Shown one piece after another: positions 42,842 through 51,119 of a stretch of 64,000 nt of DNA. Position numbers and translations under genes: made by a program. Positions within the stretch are counted from its first letter, which is position 1; every line of letters starts with the position of its first letter. Source of the stretch: Nocardia huaxiensis (GTDB lineage: Bacteria; Actinomycetota; Actinomycetes; Mycobacteriales; Mycobacteriaceae); assembly GCF_013744875.1 (NCBI RefSeq), contig NZ_CP059399.1:7936001-8000000 (forward strand), read 5' to 3'. Under the pieces are notes generated by a model. The model was not told the origin of the DNA. It searched no databases and was given only the letters and a program-made list of their open reading frames with translations.

Positions 42842-43851
42842 CGGGGCGCGCCTTCGACAGGCGACTCCCCGGCCTGCACCCAGGCCCGCCGCAGCGCGGC
42901 TCGGAACTCGGTCCGGCAATCGTCCTGCGCGAGACTGCGATACCGCGCCAGGTCCGCGTGCGCGATGACCTCGTCGACCGCGATGGCCATGCCCGCGTTC
43001 GCGAGTTTGTAGAGCTGGTCGAATCGCCGGATCGCGAACTGGATGTCGTGCTTCAGCGACGAGAACCTGGTCACGATGCGCTCCCGGCGGGAGTAGGCGT
43101 ATTCGCCCGTGGCGACGTAACTCTCGTCGACGACCAGCATGCTCTGCGCGTTCGGGGCCAGCTCGCGCGGGACCAGCACGGTCTCCACCCGATTGCGCGC
43201 CTGCTGCCAGAGCTTGTCCTCGTAGGGGAACACATCGTCGATACTGTCGATCACGTACAGCCTGCGCACCTCGACGCTGTCGGCGGCCAGCTGCAGGATC
43301 TTCTCGTGATAGTCCTCGCCCACATCGCCGCCGATGGTGCCCAGGTCGGCGGTGTGGATGGCGCGCACGGAATTCCGGGCGCGGCCGAGGACGGTGAGCC
43401 AGTCGTGGATGGTGTTCCACTCCCAGACCTGGGCGCTGCCCGAGGGGATCTGGGTGAGGACCTCTTCGGCGCGTTCGAGCTGGCGTTCGGCGATCTCGCG
43501 CAGCGGCTCGACGGTGTCGCGGGCGGAGGCCGCGTCGACGAGGCTCTGGGCAATGACGAGGACGCGTTCGACTACGGCAGGGTCCTTGCCGAGCAGGATA
43601 TTGAAGCGCATGCGCAGATCGCTGCCGGCGTCGCCCGCTTCCTGACCGGTGAGCAGTTGCTCGCCGAGGGCGGAGCTGAGGCGTTCGCGGAGGGCGAGAG
43701 GCGGTATGCGCTTGCCGTTTTCGATCTGCTGGACGAGGCTGCGGGAGACGCCTACCAGGTCTGCCAGCTCCTGCTGGGTGAGGTCGCGATCCTTGCGGAG
43801 TTTGCGGACGCGCTCACCGACGGGCTCGGCGTCCGGCGTCGAGCGAGACAT
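42838..43851 (-). CDS. XRE-family regulator with a large C-terminal domain
   Basis: 337 residues. The N-terminal helix-turn-helix is at about 10-70 (ERVRKLRKDRDLTQQELADL, VGVSRSLVQQIENGKRIPPL). The remaining ~240 residues are a separate domain: a helical part (ERQLERAEEVLTQIP), then alpha/beta segments (RNSVRAIHTADLGTIGG, VRRLYVIDSIDDVFPYED, SMLVVDESYVATGEYAYSRR) that suggest a phospholipase-D-like or sensor fold. ATG chosen because GAGAGGGGAG lies upstream. It heads a tightly coupled operon with the aminotransferase and AlaDH-like genes and probably senses a related metabolite. Two matching operator-like sites lie upstream. Confidence 0.83.
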   Translation of the reverse strand: MSRSTPDAEPVGERVRKLRKDRDLTQQELADLVGVSRSLVQQIENGKRIPPLALRERLSSALGEQLLTGQEAGDAGSDLRMRFNILLGKDPAVVERVLVIAQSLVDAASARDTVEPLREIAERQLERAEEVLTQIPSGSAQVWEWNTIHDWLTVLGRARNSVRAIHTADLGTIGGDVGEDYHEKILQLAADSVEVRRLYVIDSIDDVFPYEDKLWQQARNRVETVLVPRELAPNAQSMLVVDESYVATGEYAYSRRERIVTRFSSLKHDIQFAIRRFDQLYKLANAGMAIAVDEVIAHADLARYRSLAQDDCRTEFRAALRRAWVQAGESPVEGAPR

Positions 43852-43887
43852 AGTGCGTCTCCCCTCTCGGTTCTGCAGTAGTACGAC

Positions 43888-43929
43888 CACAACGTGTCAT
43901 GCGGCACCCATACTAAGCACGATGTGTCA
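43888..43929 (-). promoter_or_regulatory. Two CAC-N3-GTGTCA sites exactly 30 bp apart
   Basis: Plus-strand CAC-AAC-GTGTCA (43888-43899) and CAC-GAT-GTGTCA (43918-43929) are direct repeats starting 30 bases apart, about three helical turns, each with a CAC-N3-GTG dyad. They lie just upstream of the XRE operon and are candidate binding sites of its product. The rest of 43930-44245 contains no gene I support. Confidence 0.55.
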
Positions 43930-44245
43930 AGCATGCCAGGGCACTGGAAAAGGTTTTCTGATTGTGGTCGGCGCGGCGCTGAATCGCTTGTCCGATAGGA
44001 GAAAAGCTCCCGCCTCGCACGTTTCATCCGGCTTCTTCGGCACGCTCCGCTGCGTGAATCCCCACCGGGCGTGCCCTGATTCGAGCACATCGACGATATC
44101 GAGTGGATATCTAGCTACATCAAATGCTTTGTGATTATTTTGATAGCGCTGTCACGCACAAGATCTCGATGGTTATCACGAGTGGCATTGCCTAGCATTG
44201 ATGTCACAGCCATCACGTGTGGCCCGGCCTTCAGGAGGTACTCCC

Positions 44246-44659
44246 ATGGCCCTGTTCATTACTCCGTGGTCCATCACCAGCGATGTGACACCCGAGATCT
44301 GCACCTGTGCACCGGTTTCCGGCGACTTCTGGGTTTCCAGCTGGCTGTCCGATCGCATTCTCACCCTCGATCAGGCGATCAGCGCGATGACGCTGGACGA
44401 GATCCTGAGCGACCCCGACCCCGTGGATGGGGATACGGCCCTGGAACTCGCCGGGTTCAGGGCCGCCGAACTCGGGCTCACCCTCGCGGAAGTCGTTGTG
44501 CGACTGGCCGTCCGGGTGGCCCAGCGCGACGAGTATCTCGCGCACCGGCCTTCAGGAATATCGAGAACAGGGAGGTCTCGTGTATTCACACATACCTGCG
44601 GTGCCACTGCCGACCGCCGGCTATCGGCGGTCGAGCCTGATCGGGACTGTCACTGCTGA
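44246..44659 (+). CDS. Protein of unknown function (137 aa)
   Basis: 137 residues, start fixed by AGGAGG eight bases before the ATG. The N-terminal two thirds are acidic and helical (LDQAISAMTLDEILSDPD, ALELAGFRAAELGLTLAEVV) with a short cysteine pair (ICTCAP). The tail (TGRSRVFTHTCGATADRRLS) overlaps the next gene by 80 bases in another frame and ends in a DCHC. I recognise no family. Such a long overlap is unusual for this genome and suggests either translational coupling or a shifted original stop. Confidence 0.6.
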   Translation: MALFITPWSITSDVTPEICTCAPVSGDFWVSSWLSDRILTLDQAISAMTLDEILSDPDPVDGDTALELAGFRAAELGLTLAEVVVRLAVRVAQRDEYLAHRPSGISRTGRSRVFTHTCGATADRRLSAVEPDRDCHC

Positions 44660-45137
44660 CCCGGTACCCATGAAAATGCCGGTGCTGCAATCGTTCTGGT
44701 TTCTACTCGCGGCGGGGGCGCTGTTGTGCGAGGGGGCGCGGCCGCTCCCGCGCGCCGCCATGGCGGCGACGCTGGCCGGGATCACGGGGGTGGCCCTGCT
44801 GGTGCACATCATGACGCAGTCGCGGTTGCGGCCGCTGGCGCGGGTGGCGGCGGCCCTCGCGCCGGTGCGACTACGGACCGGGCTGCGCATCGGAGTCACC
44901 GATGATGCCGGGACGCAATGGGTTCTGCACTTCCTGCCGCTGTTCGGCAGTGATCTGCGGATAGGCGATCCGGCGTTCGCGGAGGGGCACCGGAACCGGC
45001 GCGGCGAGTTCCGGGCCATGACCGTCACCAATATCCGGACCGGCGGACGACATATCAGCCGCTGGGCCCTGTCCACGATCACAATGGCCACCTGCGCGGT
45101 GGTGATGGCGCTGGTGCTCCTCACTACCACAGGGTGA
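44580..45137 (+). CDS. Membrane protein of unknown function (185 aa)
   Basis: 185 residues from the GTG, which has GGGAGG four bases upstream; an ATG at 44670 would remove the overlap with the previous gene but has no Shine-Dalgarno. Three probable membrane segments: QSFWFLLAAGALLC, MAATLAGITGVALLVHIM and a C-terminal STITMATCAVVMALVLLTT. The middle is a soluble basic domain (RTGLRIGVTDDAGTQWVLHF) with beta-prone strands. No family recognised. It and the preceding small gene are probably one transcription unit. Confidence 0.6.
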   Translation: MYSHIPAVPLPTAGYRRSSLIGTVTADPVPMKMPVLQSFWFLLAAGALLCEGARPLPRAAMAATLAGITGVALLVHIMTQSRLRPLARVAAALAPVRLRTGLRIGVTDDAGTQWVLHFLPLFGSDLRIGDPAFAEGHRNRRGEFRAMTVTNIRTGGRHISRWALSTITMATCAVVMALVLLTTTG

Positions 45138-45142
45138 ACCGG

Positions 45143-45178
45143 TGCCGGTCCGGCATCACCGGAGGGGACGGACCGGCA
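45143..45178. terminator. Bidirectional hairpin between convergent genes
   Basis: A perfect 10-bp stem (TGCCGGTCCG with CGGACCGGCA) around 16 bases, just after the membrane-protein stop and overlapping the last codons of the convergent ROK gene. Confidence 0.55.
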
Positions 45179-46514
45179 TCGGGGGCACCACGGACGGGTC
45201 GGAAAGCACAGCGCGCCTGGCGAATTCGACGGCACCCGTGAGCATGGCATCGGGCCCCAGGACGGCCGGAACGATATCCAGCCGCATGGCCGGAGCCAGT
45301 GCTCGCCGCCCCGCCAGCGTCCGATCCATGCTCGGCAGCAGCCACGGAAACCACTGTGCGAGAGTCCCGCCCAGCACGATCTCGTCCACGTCCAGCAGCG
45401 CGGAGATCGACATCACCGCCGCCGCCAGCGCCCGTCCCGCGCGCTCCACCGCGGCGGCGGCTGCCTGCTCCCCCGTCTCGAGGGCGGCCACCAGGCGGCC
45501 GGATGCCGCCGAAACCCCTTCCCGCCGCGCCACTTCCCCGAGCCCGGCCGCCTCGAACACCGCCTCCGGGCCGGCGTAGCACACCAGGCATCCCCGTGCC
45601 CCGCACACGCACTCCGGCCCGTCCCATGCCACCGGCACATGCCCCGGCTCCCCGGCGATCCCGTGACTGCCCGCGTGAATTCGCCCATCCACCACGACCC
45701 CGCCACCGATCCCGGTCCCCGCCTCGATCAGCACCAGTCCGCGCCTCGGCCGCGGCCGCGCATGAAACTCCGCCAGCGCCGCCGCATTTCCGTCATTGAT
45801 CACATCCACCGGACACCCCGGTCCGAGTCGCCCGGCAACCAACTCTCCCAGCCGCACCGGCTGCAACCACCCGAAATCCGCTGCCACCAATACGGTTTGG
45901 GCCGCATCGTCGCACACCGGCCCTGCCATGGCGATCACCACCCGCGCCAGTACCGCGTCCGACAGGACGCCCCCGTCATCCCGGCGCGCTTCTCGGCCGG
46001 CATCCGCTGACCAGGGCGCCGCCCCGCTCACCTGTGCTCGACGCACCTCGGCCGCGAGCGCATCCGCCATCGCTTCCGGGGTGCCTGGTGCGCAGTCGTG
46101 CCGAACCACGCCACGCCACAGCACCGCACCCGCGAGGTCGGCGACCACCGTGCGCAGTTCCTCGGAGGTGATCTGCACCGCGATGGACAGCGCCCGGCCC
46201 GGCACGAGTCGCAGCGGCCGCCCGGGTCGCCCACGCCCGCCGCCGCGCTGGGCATCGTCCTCACAGACCAGCCCACGTTCGACCAGATCCGATGACAGCG
46301 CCGTGACCGACCCGTGTGCCAATCCGGTCGCGGCGGCCACCTCGGTCCGAGCGCAGGGCCCATGCTCTGCGATATGCCGCAGCACCAGACCGAGATTGCG
46401 GCGACGCACGCCCGCCGCATCACCGGGACGATCCGGCGTCACAGCGCGATCCGGCGTCACAGCGCGATCCGGCGCCGCAGCACCGGCTGCGCGGGGACTT
46501 GGTTTGCTGGCCAC
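45156..46514 (-). CDS. ROK-family transcriptional regulator / sugar kinase-like protein
   Basis: 452 residues: an N-terminal winged helix (LVLRHIAEHGPCARTEVAAA, TGLAHGSVTALSSDLVERGL) and a C-terminal ROK domain with VVIAMAGPV, DVINDGNAAALAEFHA, the glycine-rich LIEAGTGIGGGVVVDG and the zinc motif GPECVCGARGCLVCYAG. The helix-turn-helix marks it as a repressor of the NagC/Mlc/XylR type. The start is a GTG with no Shine-Dalgarno but with a promoter at leaderless spacing. The first 30 codons carry three 18-bp tandem repeats encoding TPDRAV units. Divergent from a carboxylesterase, which is a possible target. Confidence 0.87.
   Translation of the reverse strand: MASKPSPRAAGAAAPDRAVTPDRAVTPDRPGDAAGVRRRNLGLVLRHIAEHGPCARTEVAAATGLAHGSVTALSSDLVERGLVCEDDAQRGGGRGRPGRPLRLVPGRALSIAVQITSEELRTVVADLAGAVLWRGVVRHDCAPGTPEAMADALAAEVRRAQVSGAAPWSADAGREARRDDGGVLSDAVLARVVIAMAGPVCDDAAQTVLVAADFGWLQPVRLGELVAGRLGPGCPVDVINDGNAAALAEFHARPRPRRGLVLIEAGTGIGGGVVVDGRIHAGSHGIAGEPGHVPVAWDGPECVCGARGCLVCYAGPEAVFEAAGLGEVARREGVSAASGRLVAALETGEQAAAAAVERAGRALAAAVMSISALLDVDEIVLGGTLAQWFPWLLPSMDRTLAGRRALAPAMRLDIVPAVLGPDAMLTGAVEFARRAVLSDPSVVPPMPVRPLR
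46429..46482 (-). repeat. Three 18-bp tandem repeats in the ROK N-terminus
   Basis: Two identical 18-base copies (46429-46446, 46447-46464) and one degenerate copy (46465-46482). They encode the repeated peptide TPDRAV before the DNA-binding domain and keep the frame. Confidence 0.75.
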
Positions 46515-46521
46515 GGGTTCG

Positions 46522-46556
46522 AGACTATGCTGGCGATCAATTTTTTCAACTGTTGA
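46522..46556 (-). promoter_or_regulatory. ROK promoter with overlapping 11-bp palindrome
   Basis: On the minus strand, TTGAAA (46544-46549) and TAGTCT (46522-46527) are 16 bases apart, and the GTG start begins seven bases after the -10, so the transcript should be leaderless. The palindrome TCAACTGTTGA (46546-46556) overlaps the -35 and lies 26 bases from the divergent esterase start, suiting repression of both genes. Confidence 0.5.
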
Positions 46557-46582
46557 CGTAAATGTTTGATCTGAGGTTTGCC

Positions 46583-48001
46583 ATGTCTGCTGGACAGATC
46601 GGTCGCCGGACGCTGCTGCTCGGGGCGGGGGCGTTGGCGCTCGCCACCGCGTGTGCGCCGAGCCGGGCGACACCCACGCCGGAGACAGTGACGACTACCT
46701 TGGGGCCGGTGCGTGGGGTGCGGCGCGAGACCGGGTTCGCCTATCTGGGGATTCCGTATGCGCAGGCGCCGGTCGGGGAGTTGCGGTTCGCCGCACCGGC
46801 CGCGCCGGTGCGCTGGCAGGAGGCGCTGGACTGCACGGAGTACGGGCCGACCGCGCAGCGGAAGCCGTTGTCGGAGGTGACGGCGATTCCCGAGCCCACG
46901 ATTCCGGGGGACGGCATCCTGAATCTCAATGTGTTCACGCCCGATCCGTCCAGGCGGGCGAAACTGCCGGTGCTGGTGTGGATTCACGGGGGTGGGTTCG
47001 TGGCCGGATGTTCGGCCAGCCCTTGGTACGACGGGGCGTCCTTCAATCGCGACGGGGTGGTCGTGGTGTCGATCGGGTACCGGCTCGGGGTGGAGGGGTT
47101 TCTGCACGTCGAGGGGGCGCCCGACAATCGCGCGGTGCTGGATTGGATCGCCGCGCTGACCTGGGTGCGGGACAATATCGAGGCGTTCGGCGGGGATCCG
47201 GACAGGGTGACCGTCGCCGGACAGTCGGCGGGTGGCGGTGCGGTGTGGGCGCTCATGGGGACACCTGCGGCGAAAGGGCTTTTCCGGGCGGGCATTTCGG
47301 CATCGGGGGCGTTGTCGCAGCCGAATGATCGGGCTACCGGACAGGCCGCGGCGGAATTCTTCACGCGGCGGACCGGGGTGCCCGCGACCGTGGCGGCACT
47401 GAAGGATATGGGGAGCATGCAGATTCAGGATCTGCAGGACAAGATGCGGGCGCAGGGGGTCGACAGTCTCACCATTTCGCCATTGGCACTGGCACCGTTC
47501 GCGGATGGGGAGCTCATCCCGCAGTCCAGTGCCGAACTGTCGAAATCCGGTGCGGCCATGGATATTCCACTGCTGGTCGGATTCACCCGCGACGAGTTCG
47601 GCGCCGCCCTGGGCCCGGGCGTCAGCGATCTGCTGCTGCGTGGGCCGTCGTACAGGGTGGCGGAATCGCATGCGGCGCGGGGCATTCCGACCTGGCTGTA
47701 CGAGTTCAGCTGGGCCTCGACGGCCGCCGAGTACAGCGGGAGCTCCTTCCACTGCCTGGACGTGCCGTTCGCGTTCGATCTGCTGAACGCGCAGGGCGTC
47801 ACGGCGGTGGCCGGCGCGAATCCACCGCAGGCGCTGGCCGACGCCATCCACCGGGCGTGGGTGTCGTTCGTCACCGATGGCGATCCGGGGTCGAACTGGC
47901 CGCGCTATAGCCTGGATACCCGGCAGACCATGATCTGGTCGGATCCGCCGAGTGTGGCAAACGACCCGTTCGCACCGCAGCGGCCGCTCTGGCTGGCCTG
48001 A
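46583..48001 (+). CDS. Secreted type B carboxylesterase (lipoprotein)
   Basis: 472 residues. The N-terminus MSAGQIGRRTLLLGAGAL has a twin-arginine-like pair and runs into a lipobox-like ALATAC, so export and lipidation are likely. Body of the carboxylesterase/lipase type B family: GIPYAQAPVGELRF, oxyanion loop VWIHGGGFVAGC, nucleophile VAGQSAGGGAVWAL near residue 220, Glu in GFTRDEFGAALG and His in SSFHCLDVPF. The set of Ser-Glu-His is complete. ATG chosen at 46583 (TGAGG upstream); an ATG at 46562 is in frame. Confidence 0.88.
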   Translation: MSAGQIGRRTLLLGAGALALATACAPSRATPTPETVTTTLGPVRGVRRETGFAYLGIPYAQAPVGELRFAAPAAPVRWQEALDCTEYGPTAQRKPLSEVTAIPEPTIPGDGILNLNVFTPDPSRRAKLPVLVWIHGGGFVAGCSASPWYDGASFNRDGVVVVSIGYRLGVEGFLHVEGAPDNRAVLDWIAALTWVRDNIEAFGGDPDRVTVAGQSAGGGAVWALMGTPAAKGLFRAGISASGALSQPNDRATGQAAAEFFTRRTGVPATVAALKDMGSMQIQDLQDKMRAQGVDSLTISPLALAPFADGELIPQSSAELSKSGAAMDIPLLVGFTRDEFGAALGPGVSDLLLRGPSYRVAESHAARGIPTWLYEFSWASTAAEYSGSSFHCLDVPFAFDLLNAQGVTAVAGANPPQALADAIHRAWVSFVTDGDPGSNWPRYSLDTRQTMIWSDPPSVANDPFAPQRPLWLA

Positions 48002-48071
48002 CCGCACGATGGCAAACTGAAGGCAAATATTTTCGATTCCGCAGAAGTCGATGCGAGACGGGTGGTGCTGG

Positions 48072-48794
48072 ATGTTGGGATTCCGCCGGATGGCCGCGCG
48101 CGCCTCGGCGGTGGCCGCACTGGGATTGCTCGCCGCGAGCCCACTGCCCGCCGCTGCCGCGCCGGAGGAGGTGGCCGCCGCACCAGGGCGGGCCGAGCTG
48201 GGCGGCGGGTCGGGCATCGTGCTGGGATCACGCACCAAGTGCTCGCTGACCACCATCGGGTACGACGGTGCGGGCCGGCTGGTCGGATTCACCGCGGGGC
48301 ACTGTGCGGAGGCGGGCACCCCGGTGCGGGGTGAACAGTTCCCCGAGGCCGGTGTGGTCGGGGTGGTGGTGACCGCCGACGAGCAACTCGATTACGGCGT
48401 CATCCAATTCGATCCGAATCTGGTCGTCCCCCTGCGCACCGTGGGCGGCACCACCATCGCGGGCATCAGCCCGGCGCCGGCGGCCTGGAACGTGGTGTGC
48501 CAGAACGGGCGCACCAGCGGGCATGCCTGTGGGGTCGTATGGTCCTCCAGCCCAATGGGATTCATGGAGCAGGCCTGCTCGAGCTACGGCGATTCCGGCG
48601 GCCCGGTGACAATCGGCGACCGGCTGGTGGGGCTGGTGTCCGGGCCGCTCATCAATGACACCACCGGTATTCGGTTCAGCTGCTCGGCCGCGGCCAATCC
48701 ACTGCACACGCCGGTGATCGCCGTCGCCTTCGACGCGATCCGGGCGGCCGTCGATGCCGGGAAGGGCGTCGGGGCGGGGTTCCAGCCGGTCTGA
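48072..48794 (+). CDS. Secreted S1 (chymotrypsin/streptogrisin-like) serine protease
   Basis: 240 residues. Signal peptide: FRRMAARASAVAALGLLAAS then cleavage near AAAA-PEE. Triad residues: His in GFTAGHCAEAG near 85, Asp in QLDYGVIQFD near 115 and Ser in YGDSGGPVTIG near 175. Four cysteines are placed to form two disulfides, including the one beside the catalytic His. The fold looks complete but short, with no propeptide of streptogrisin length, so it may be secreted without a long pro-region. Start at the ATG of MLGFRRM; an internal ATG 18 bases later would also give a signal peptide. Confidence 0.85.
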   Translation: MLGFRRMAARASAVAALGLLAASPLPAAAAPEEVAAAPGRAELGGGSGIVLGSRTKCSLTTIGYDGAGRLVGFTAGHCAEAGTPVRGEQFPEAGVVGVVVTADEQLDYGVIQFDPNLVVPLRTVGGTTIAGISPAPAAWNVVCQNGRTSGHACGVVWSSSPMGFMEQACSSYGDSGGPVTIGDRLVGLVSGPLINDTTGIRFSCSAAANPLHTPVIAVAFDAIRAAVDAGKGVGAGFQPV

Positions 48795-48802
48795 ACCCAG
48801 GC

Positions 48803-49477
48803 TCAGGGGCCGCGCGGGACCGGCTTTGCGAGTAGTGCGGTCAACCGGACGGTGAATTCGGCCGTGCGCGGCTCGCTCTCGGGCGGGACGCGATGGGGTT
48901 CACACACAATGATCCGCAGGTCGTCGGCATAGTGCGGGGCCGGGATGAGCGGGGCGTCGGCACAGCGATAGCCGAGTCGGAGGAAGACGTGCTCCTGGCC
49001 TTGGCGCACGCCCGCCGTACCCCAGATGACGCGACGGGACAGGACCCGGGCCAGGGCTGTCCCCGCCAGGAGCAGATCCGAGGCGAGGCCGTGACGTCGC
49101 CACTCCGGAGCGACGAGCAGACGGCCGCCCTCCAGGATGTCGGTGTCGGCACAGGCGAGTTCGGCGCACAGGCTGTCGGCGGTGGTCGCATCGAGTTCGC
49201 GAATTCGACTGCACGGCAAGGTTTCCAGCGGCGCGTACCGGCAGCAGCCGATGAGGTCGCCACCGCCCGGCGGACGCAGCAGCAGATGGTGGGCGACGAG
49301 ATCGTGTGGATCGTCGTCGGTGAAGCTGCCGTCCGGCCGCCGGAAGTCCGGGCGCCGCCCCGCATCCCAGGCGATGCGGCCGCGGAATTCGCGCAGCTCA
49401 CGCAGGCTCGCCGCGAATCCGGGTTCGGCGTCGAAATCATCACCGCACCAGAAGTACTCGAGAATCGGCGTGGTCAT
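48803..49477 (-). CDS. GNAT / autoinducer-synthase-like N-acyltransferase
   Basis: 224 residues. Acetyl-CoA-type motif A is in LEGGRLLVAPEWRRHGLASD near residue 115, followed by GTAGVRQGQEHVFLRLGY. The N-terminal half (RIAWDAGRRPDFRRPDGSF, then AHHLLLR and IGCCRYAPLE) resembles the autoinducer-synthase/FeeM-like acyltransferases more than plain GNATs; FeeM-type enzymes acylate amino acids with long-chain acyl donors. That finer assignment is inference. GAGGAG precedes the ATG. It starts four bases after the ammonia-lyase stop and is surely co-transcribed with it. Confidence 0.75.
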   Translation of the reverse strand: MTTPILEYFWCGDDFDAEPGFAASLRELREFRGRIAWDAGRRPDFRRPDGSFTDDDPHDLVAHHLLLRPPGGGDLIGCCRYAPLETLPCSRIRELDATTADSLCAELACADTDILEGGRLLVAPEWRRHGLASDLLLAGTALARVLSRRVIWGTAGVRQGQEHVFLRLGYRCADAPLIPAPHYADDLRIIVCEPHRVPPESEPRTAEFTVRLTALLAKPVPRGP

Positions 49478-49481
49478 GGCT

Positions 49482-51002
49482 TCACTCCTCCGCAGGCTCG
49501 GGGCAGCACGCGAACAGGTCGTCCAGCAGATCCGCGGCCCGGCGGATATCCACATCGAGCGGACGGTCGGGATCAACCGGAGCGATCGCGGCGCACAGCT
49601 CCTCGCTCAGCGCAGCCCCCGCCTCGGAGCGCGGCGCCCGGCCGCCCAGATACCGGGCCTGCCGCAGGGCGAGCGCCAGCGACCCGTGCACCCAGCGCAA
49701 TCTGCCCGCCTGCTCGTAGGCCGTGAGCGCGGCCTGCGTACCGAAAGGGACTATGTCCTGGTTGTTCTGGTTGGTGGGCAGGCTCTGCATGGCGGCGGGC
49801 ACGGCGGCGCGGCGCATGGCGACCACGGTGGCGGTGGCCGCGATCTGCACGCCGGTGAGGCCGTGTTCGCGGCCCGGCGCGGCCGAAAGCGACGGCGGCA
49901 GACCGGTATTGCGGTGCGGGTCCATGAGCAGATCCAGTTGCCGCTCGGCCAGATTGGCCAGCTGGGTGAGGGCGCTGGAGAGCAGGTCCGCGGCGAAGGC
50001 GACGGGCTGCCCGAAGAAGTTGCCGCCGTGCACCACCTCGCCGGTGTCGGGGAAGAAGAGCGGATTGTCGCTCACACCATTGAGATCCGCGGTGACGACC
50101 GCGGTGGCATGGCGGACGGAGGTGAGCACGGCCCCTGCCAATTGCGGTACGCAGCGCAGGCTGTAGGGCTCCTGCAGCGGGCGCAGGCCCGAGGGGCGGG
50201 CCCCGGCCAGTCGGGTGCGCAGCAGCCGGGCCGCGTCGACCGCGCCCTGGTGGCCGGCGGCCCGGACAAGCGCCTCGGACGCGAATTCCGTTTCCACGCC
50301 CAGGATTTCGGCGAGCAGGGCGGTGAGCGCGAGACCGGCCGTCACCGATCGCGCGGCCCGGGCGCAGGCGAATCCGGCGGCCGCGCTGGTCAGTGCGGTG
50401 CCATTGACCAGGGCCAGGCCGTCACGACCGGCCAGCGTGAGTGGTGGGAGTCCCACGGCGGACAGCGCCTGCGCGGCGGGTAACCGAATACCGCCGTCGA
50501 TGATTTCACCCCGGCCCATGAGCGCCCCGATGGCGTGGGCGAGCGGGACCAGGTCGCCGCTGGCGCCGACCGACCCGTATTCGGGGACGACGGGTGCGAG
50601 GCCGGTGGTCAGCACCTCGATCAGCGCCGTCACCACTTCAGGTGAAACGCCCGAATTTCCCTGTGCGAGGCTCCATACCCGCGCGAGCAACATGGCTCGC
50701 ACCAATTCCGGGGCCAGCGGCGGCCCCTGTCCTACCGACAGGAAATCTACGAGTCCCTGGGAATGCCGGGTCATATCCGCGCCCGCGCTGAATCCGACCA
50801 GCGCCCCGTATCCCGTGGTGGCCCCGTAAATCGGCCTGCCCGAATGCAATAACTCGTCGACGAACTCCCGGCAATGTCCGATCCGCGCCAGCGCGGATTC
50901 GGATAGTTCCACCCGAATCGGACCGCGCGCGGCTTCCAGATCGCGCGCCGTCAATAGACCGGGAAACCGCAGTACACACGCCGAGACCGATGACACCGTC
51001 AT
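49482..51002 (-). CDS. Aromatic amino acid ammonia-lyase / aminomutase (HAL/PAL family, MIO enzyme)
   Basis: 506 residues. The MIO cofactor triad Ala-Ser-Gly is in VGASGDLVPLAHAIG near residue 145, with catalytic Tyr in IYGATTGYGALVGFS near 60, NGTALTSAAAGFA near 200, YSLRCVPQLAG near 290, DNPLFFPDTGEVVHGGNFFG near 330 and QSLPTNQNNQDIVPFGTQ near 405. In the substrate-selectivity loop the pair is Phe-Leu (LVDFLSVGQG) where histidine lyases have Ser-His; family knowledge links Phe-Leu to phenylalanine-type substrates. No other hut genes are nearby. GGGGGAGAGGG precedes the ATG. Coupled to the acyltransferase and divergent from the ThiF/nitroreductase gene. Confidence 0.88.
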   Translation of the reverse strand: MTVSSVSACVLRFPGLLTARDLEAARGPIRVELSESALARIGHCREFVDELLHSGRPIYGATTGYGALVGFSAGADMTRHSQGLVDFLSVGQGPPLAPELVRAMLLARVWSLAQGNSGVSPEVVTALIEVLTTGLAPVVPEYGSVGASGDLVPLAHAIGALMGRGEIIDGGIRLPAAQALSAVGLPPLTLAGRDGLALVNGTALTSAAAGFACARAARSVTAGLALTALLAEILGVETEFASEALVRAAGHQGAVDAARLLRTRLAGARPSGLRPLQEPYSLRCVPQLAGAVLTSVRHATAVVTADLNGVSDNPLFFPDTGEVVHGGNFFGQPVAFAADLLSSALTQLANLAERQLDLLMDPHRNTGLPPSLSAAPGREHGLTGVQIAATATVVAMRRAAVPAAMQSLPTNQNNQDIVPFGTQAALTAYEQAGRLRWVHGSLALALRQARYLGGRAPRSEAGAALSEELCAAIAPVDPDRPLDVDIRRAADLLDDLFACCPEPAEE

Positions 51003-51062
51003 GACCGTGGTCCCTCTCCCCCGAGCACCATTCACCGAATGTGTGAAAAGTCATCCGAACAG

Positions 51063-51081
51063 TGATCAACTAACTCGATCA
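51063..51081. promoter_or_regulatory. Imperfect palindrome between ammonia-lyase and ThiF/nitroreductase genes
   Basis: TGATCAA-CTAAC-TCGATCA matches at six of seven stem positions. It lies midway in the 117-base divergent gap (51003-51119) and is the only symmetrical site there, so it could co-regulate both transcripts. Confidence 0.35.
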
Positions 51082-51119
51082 TAGCCAGTCACAGGGGATT
51101 CGGGTGTAGACCTTGAGAG

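Noticed and set aside
43925..43931. TTGACA on the minus strand as a -35 for the XRE operon
   Set aside because: The nearest -10-like TAGTAT is only nine bases away, so the pair does not make a standard promoter; the TGACA is better explained as part of the repeated operator.
43922..44134. A 70-residue plus-strand frame (starting MCQACQGTG) upstream of the small unknown gene
   Set aside because: No Shine-Dalgarno, it begins inside the XRE operator site, and the composition after the first 20 residues looks non-coding.
46457..48319. 620-residue minus-strand frame opposite the carboxylesterase
   Set aside because: The esterase has a complete triad and signal on the plus strand; the antisense frame is Arg/Pro/His-rich with no domain.
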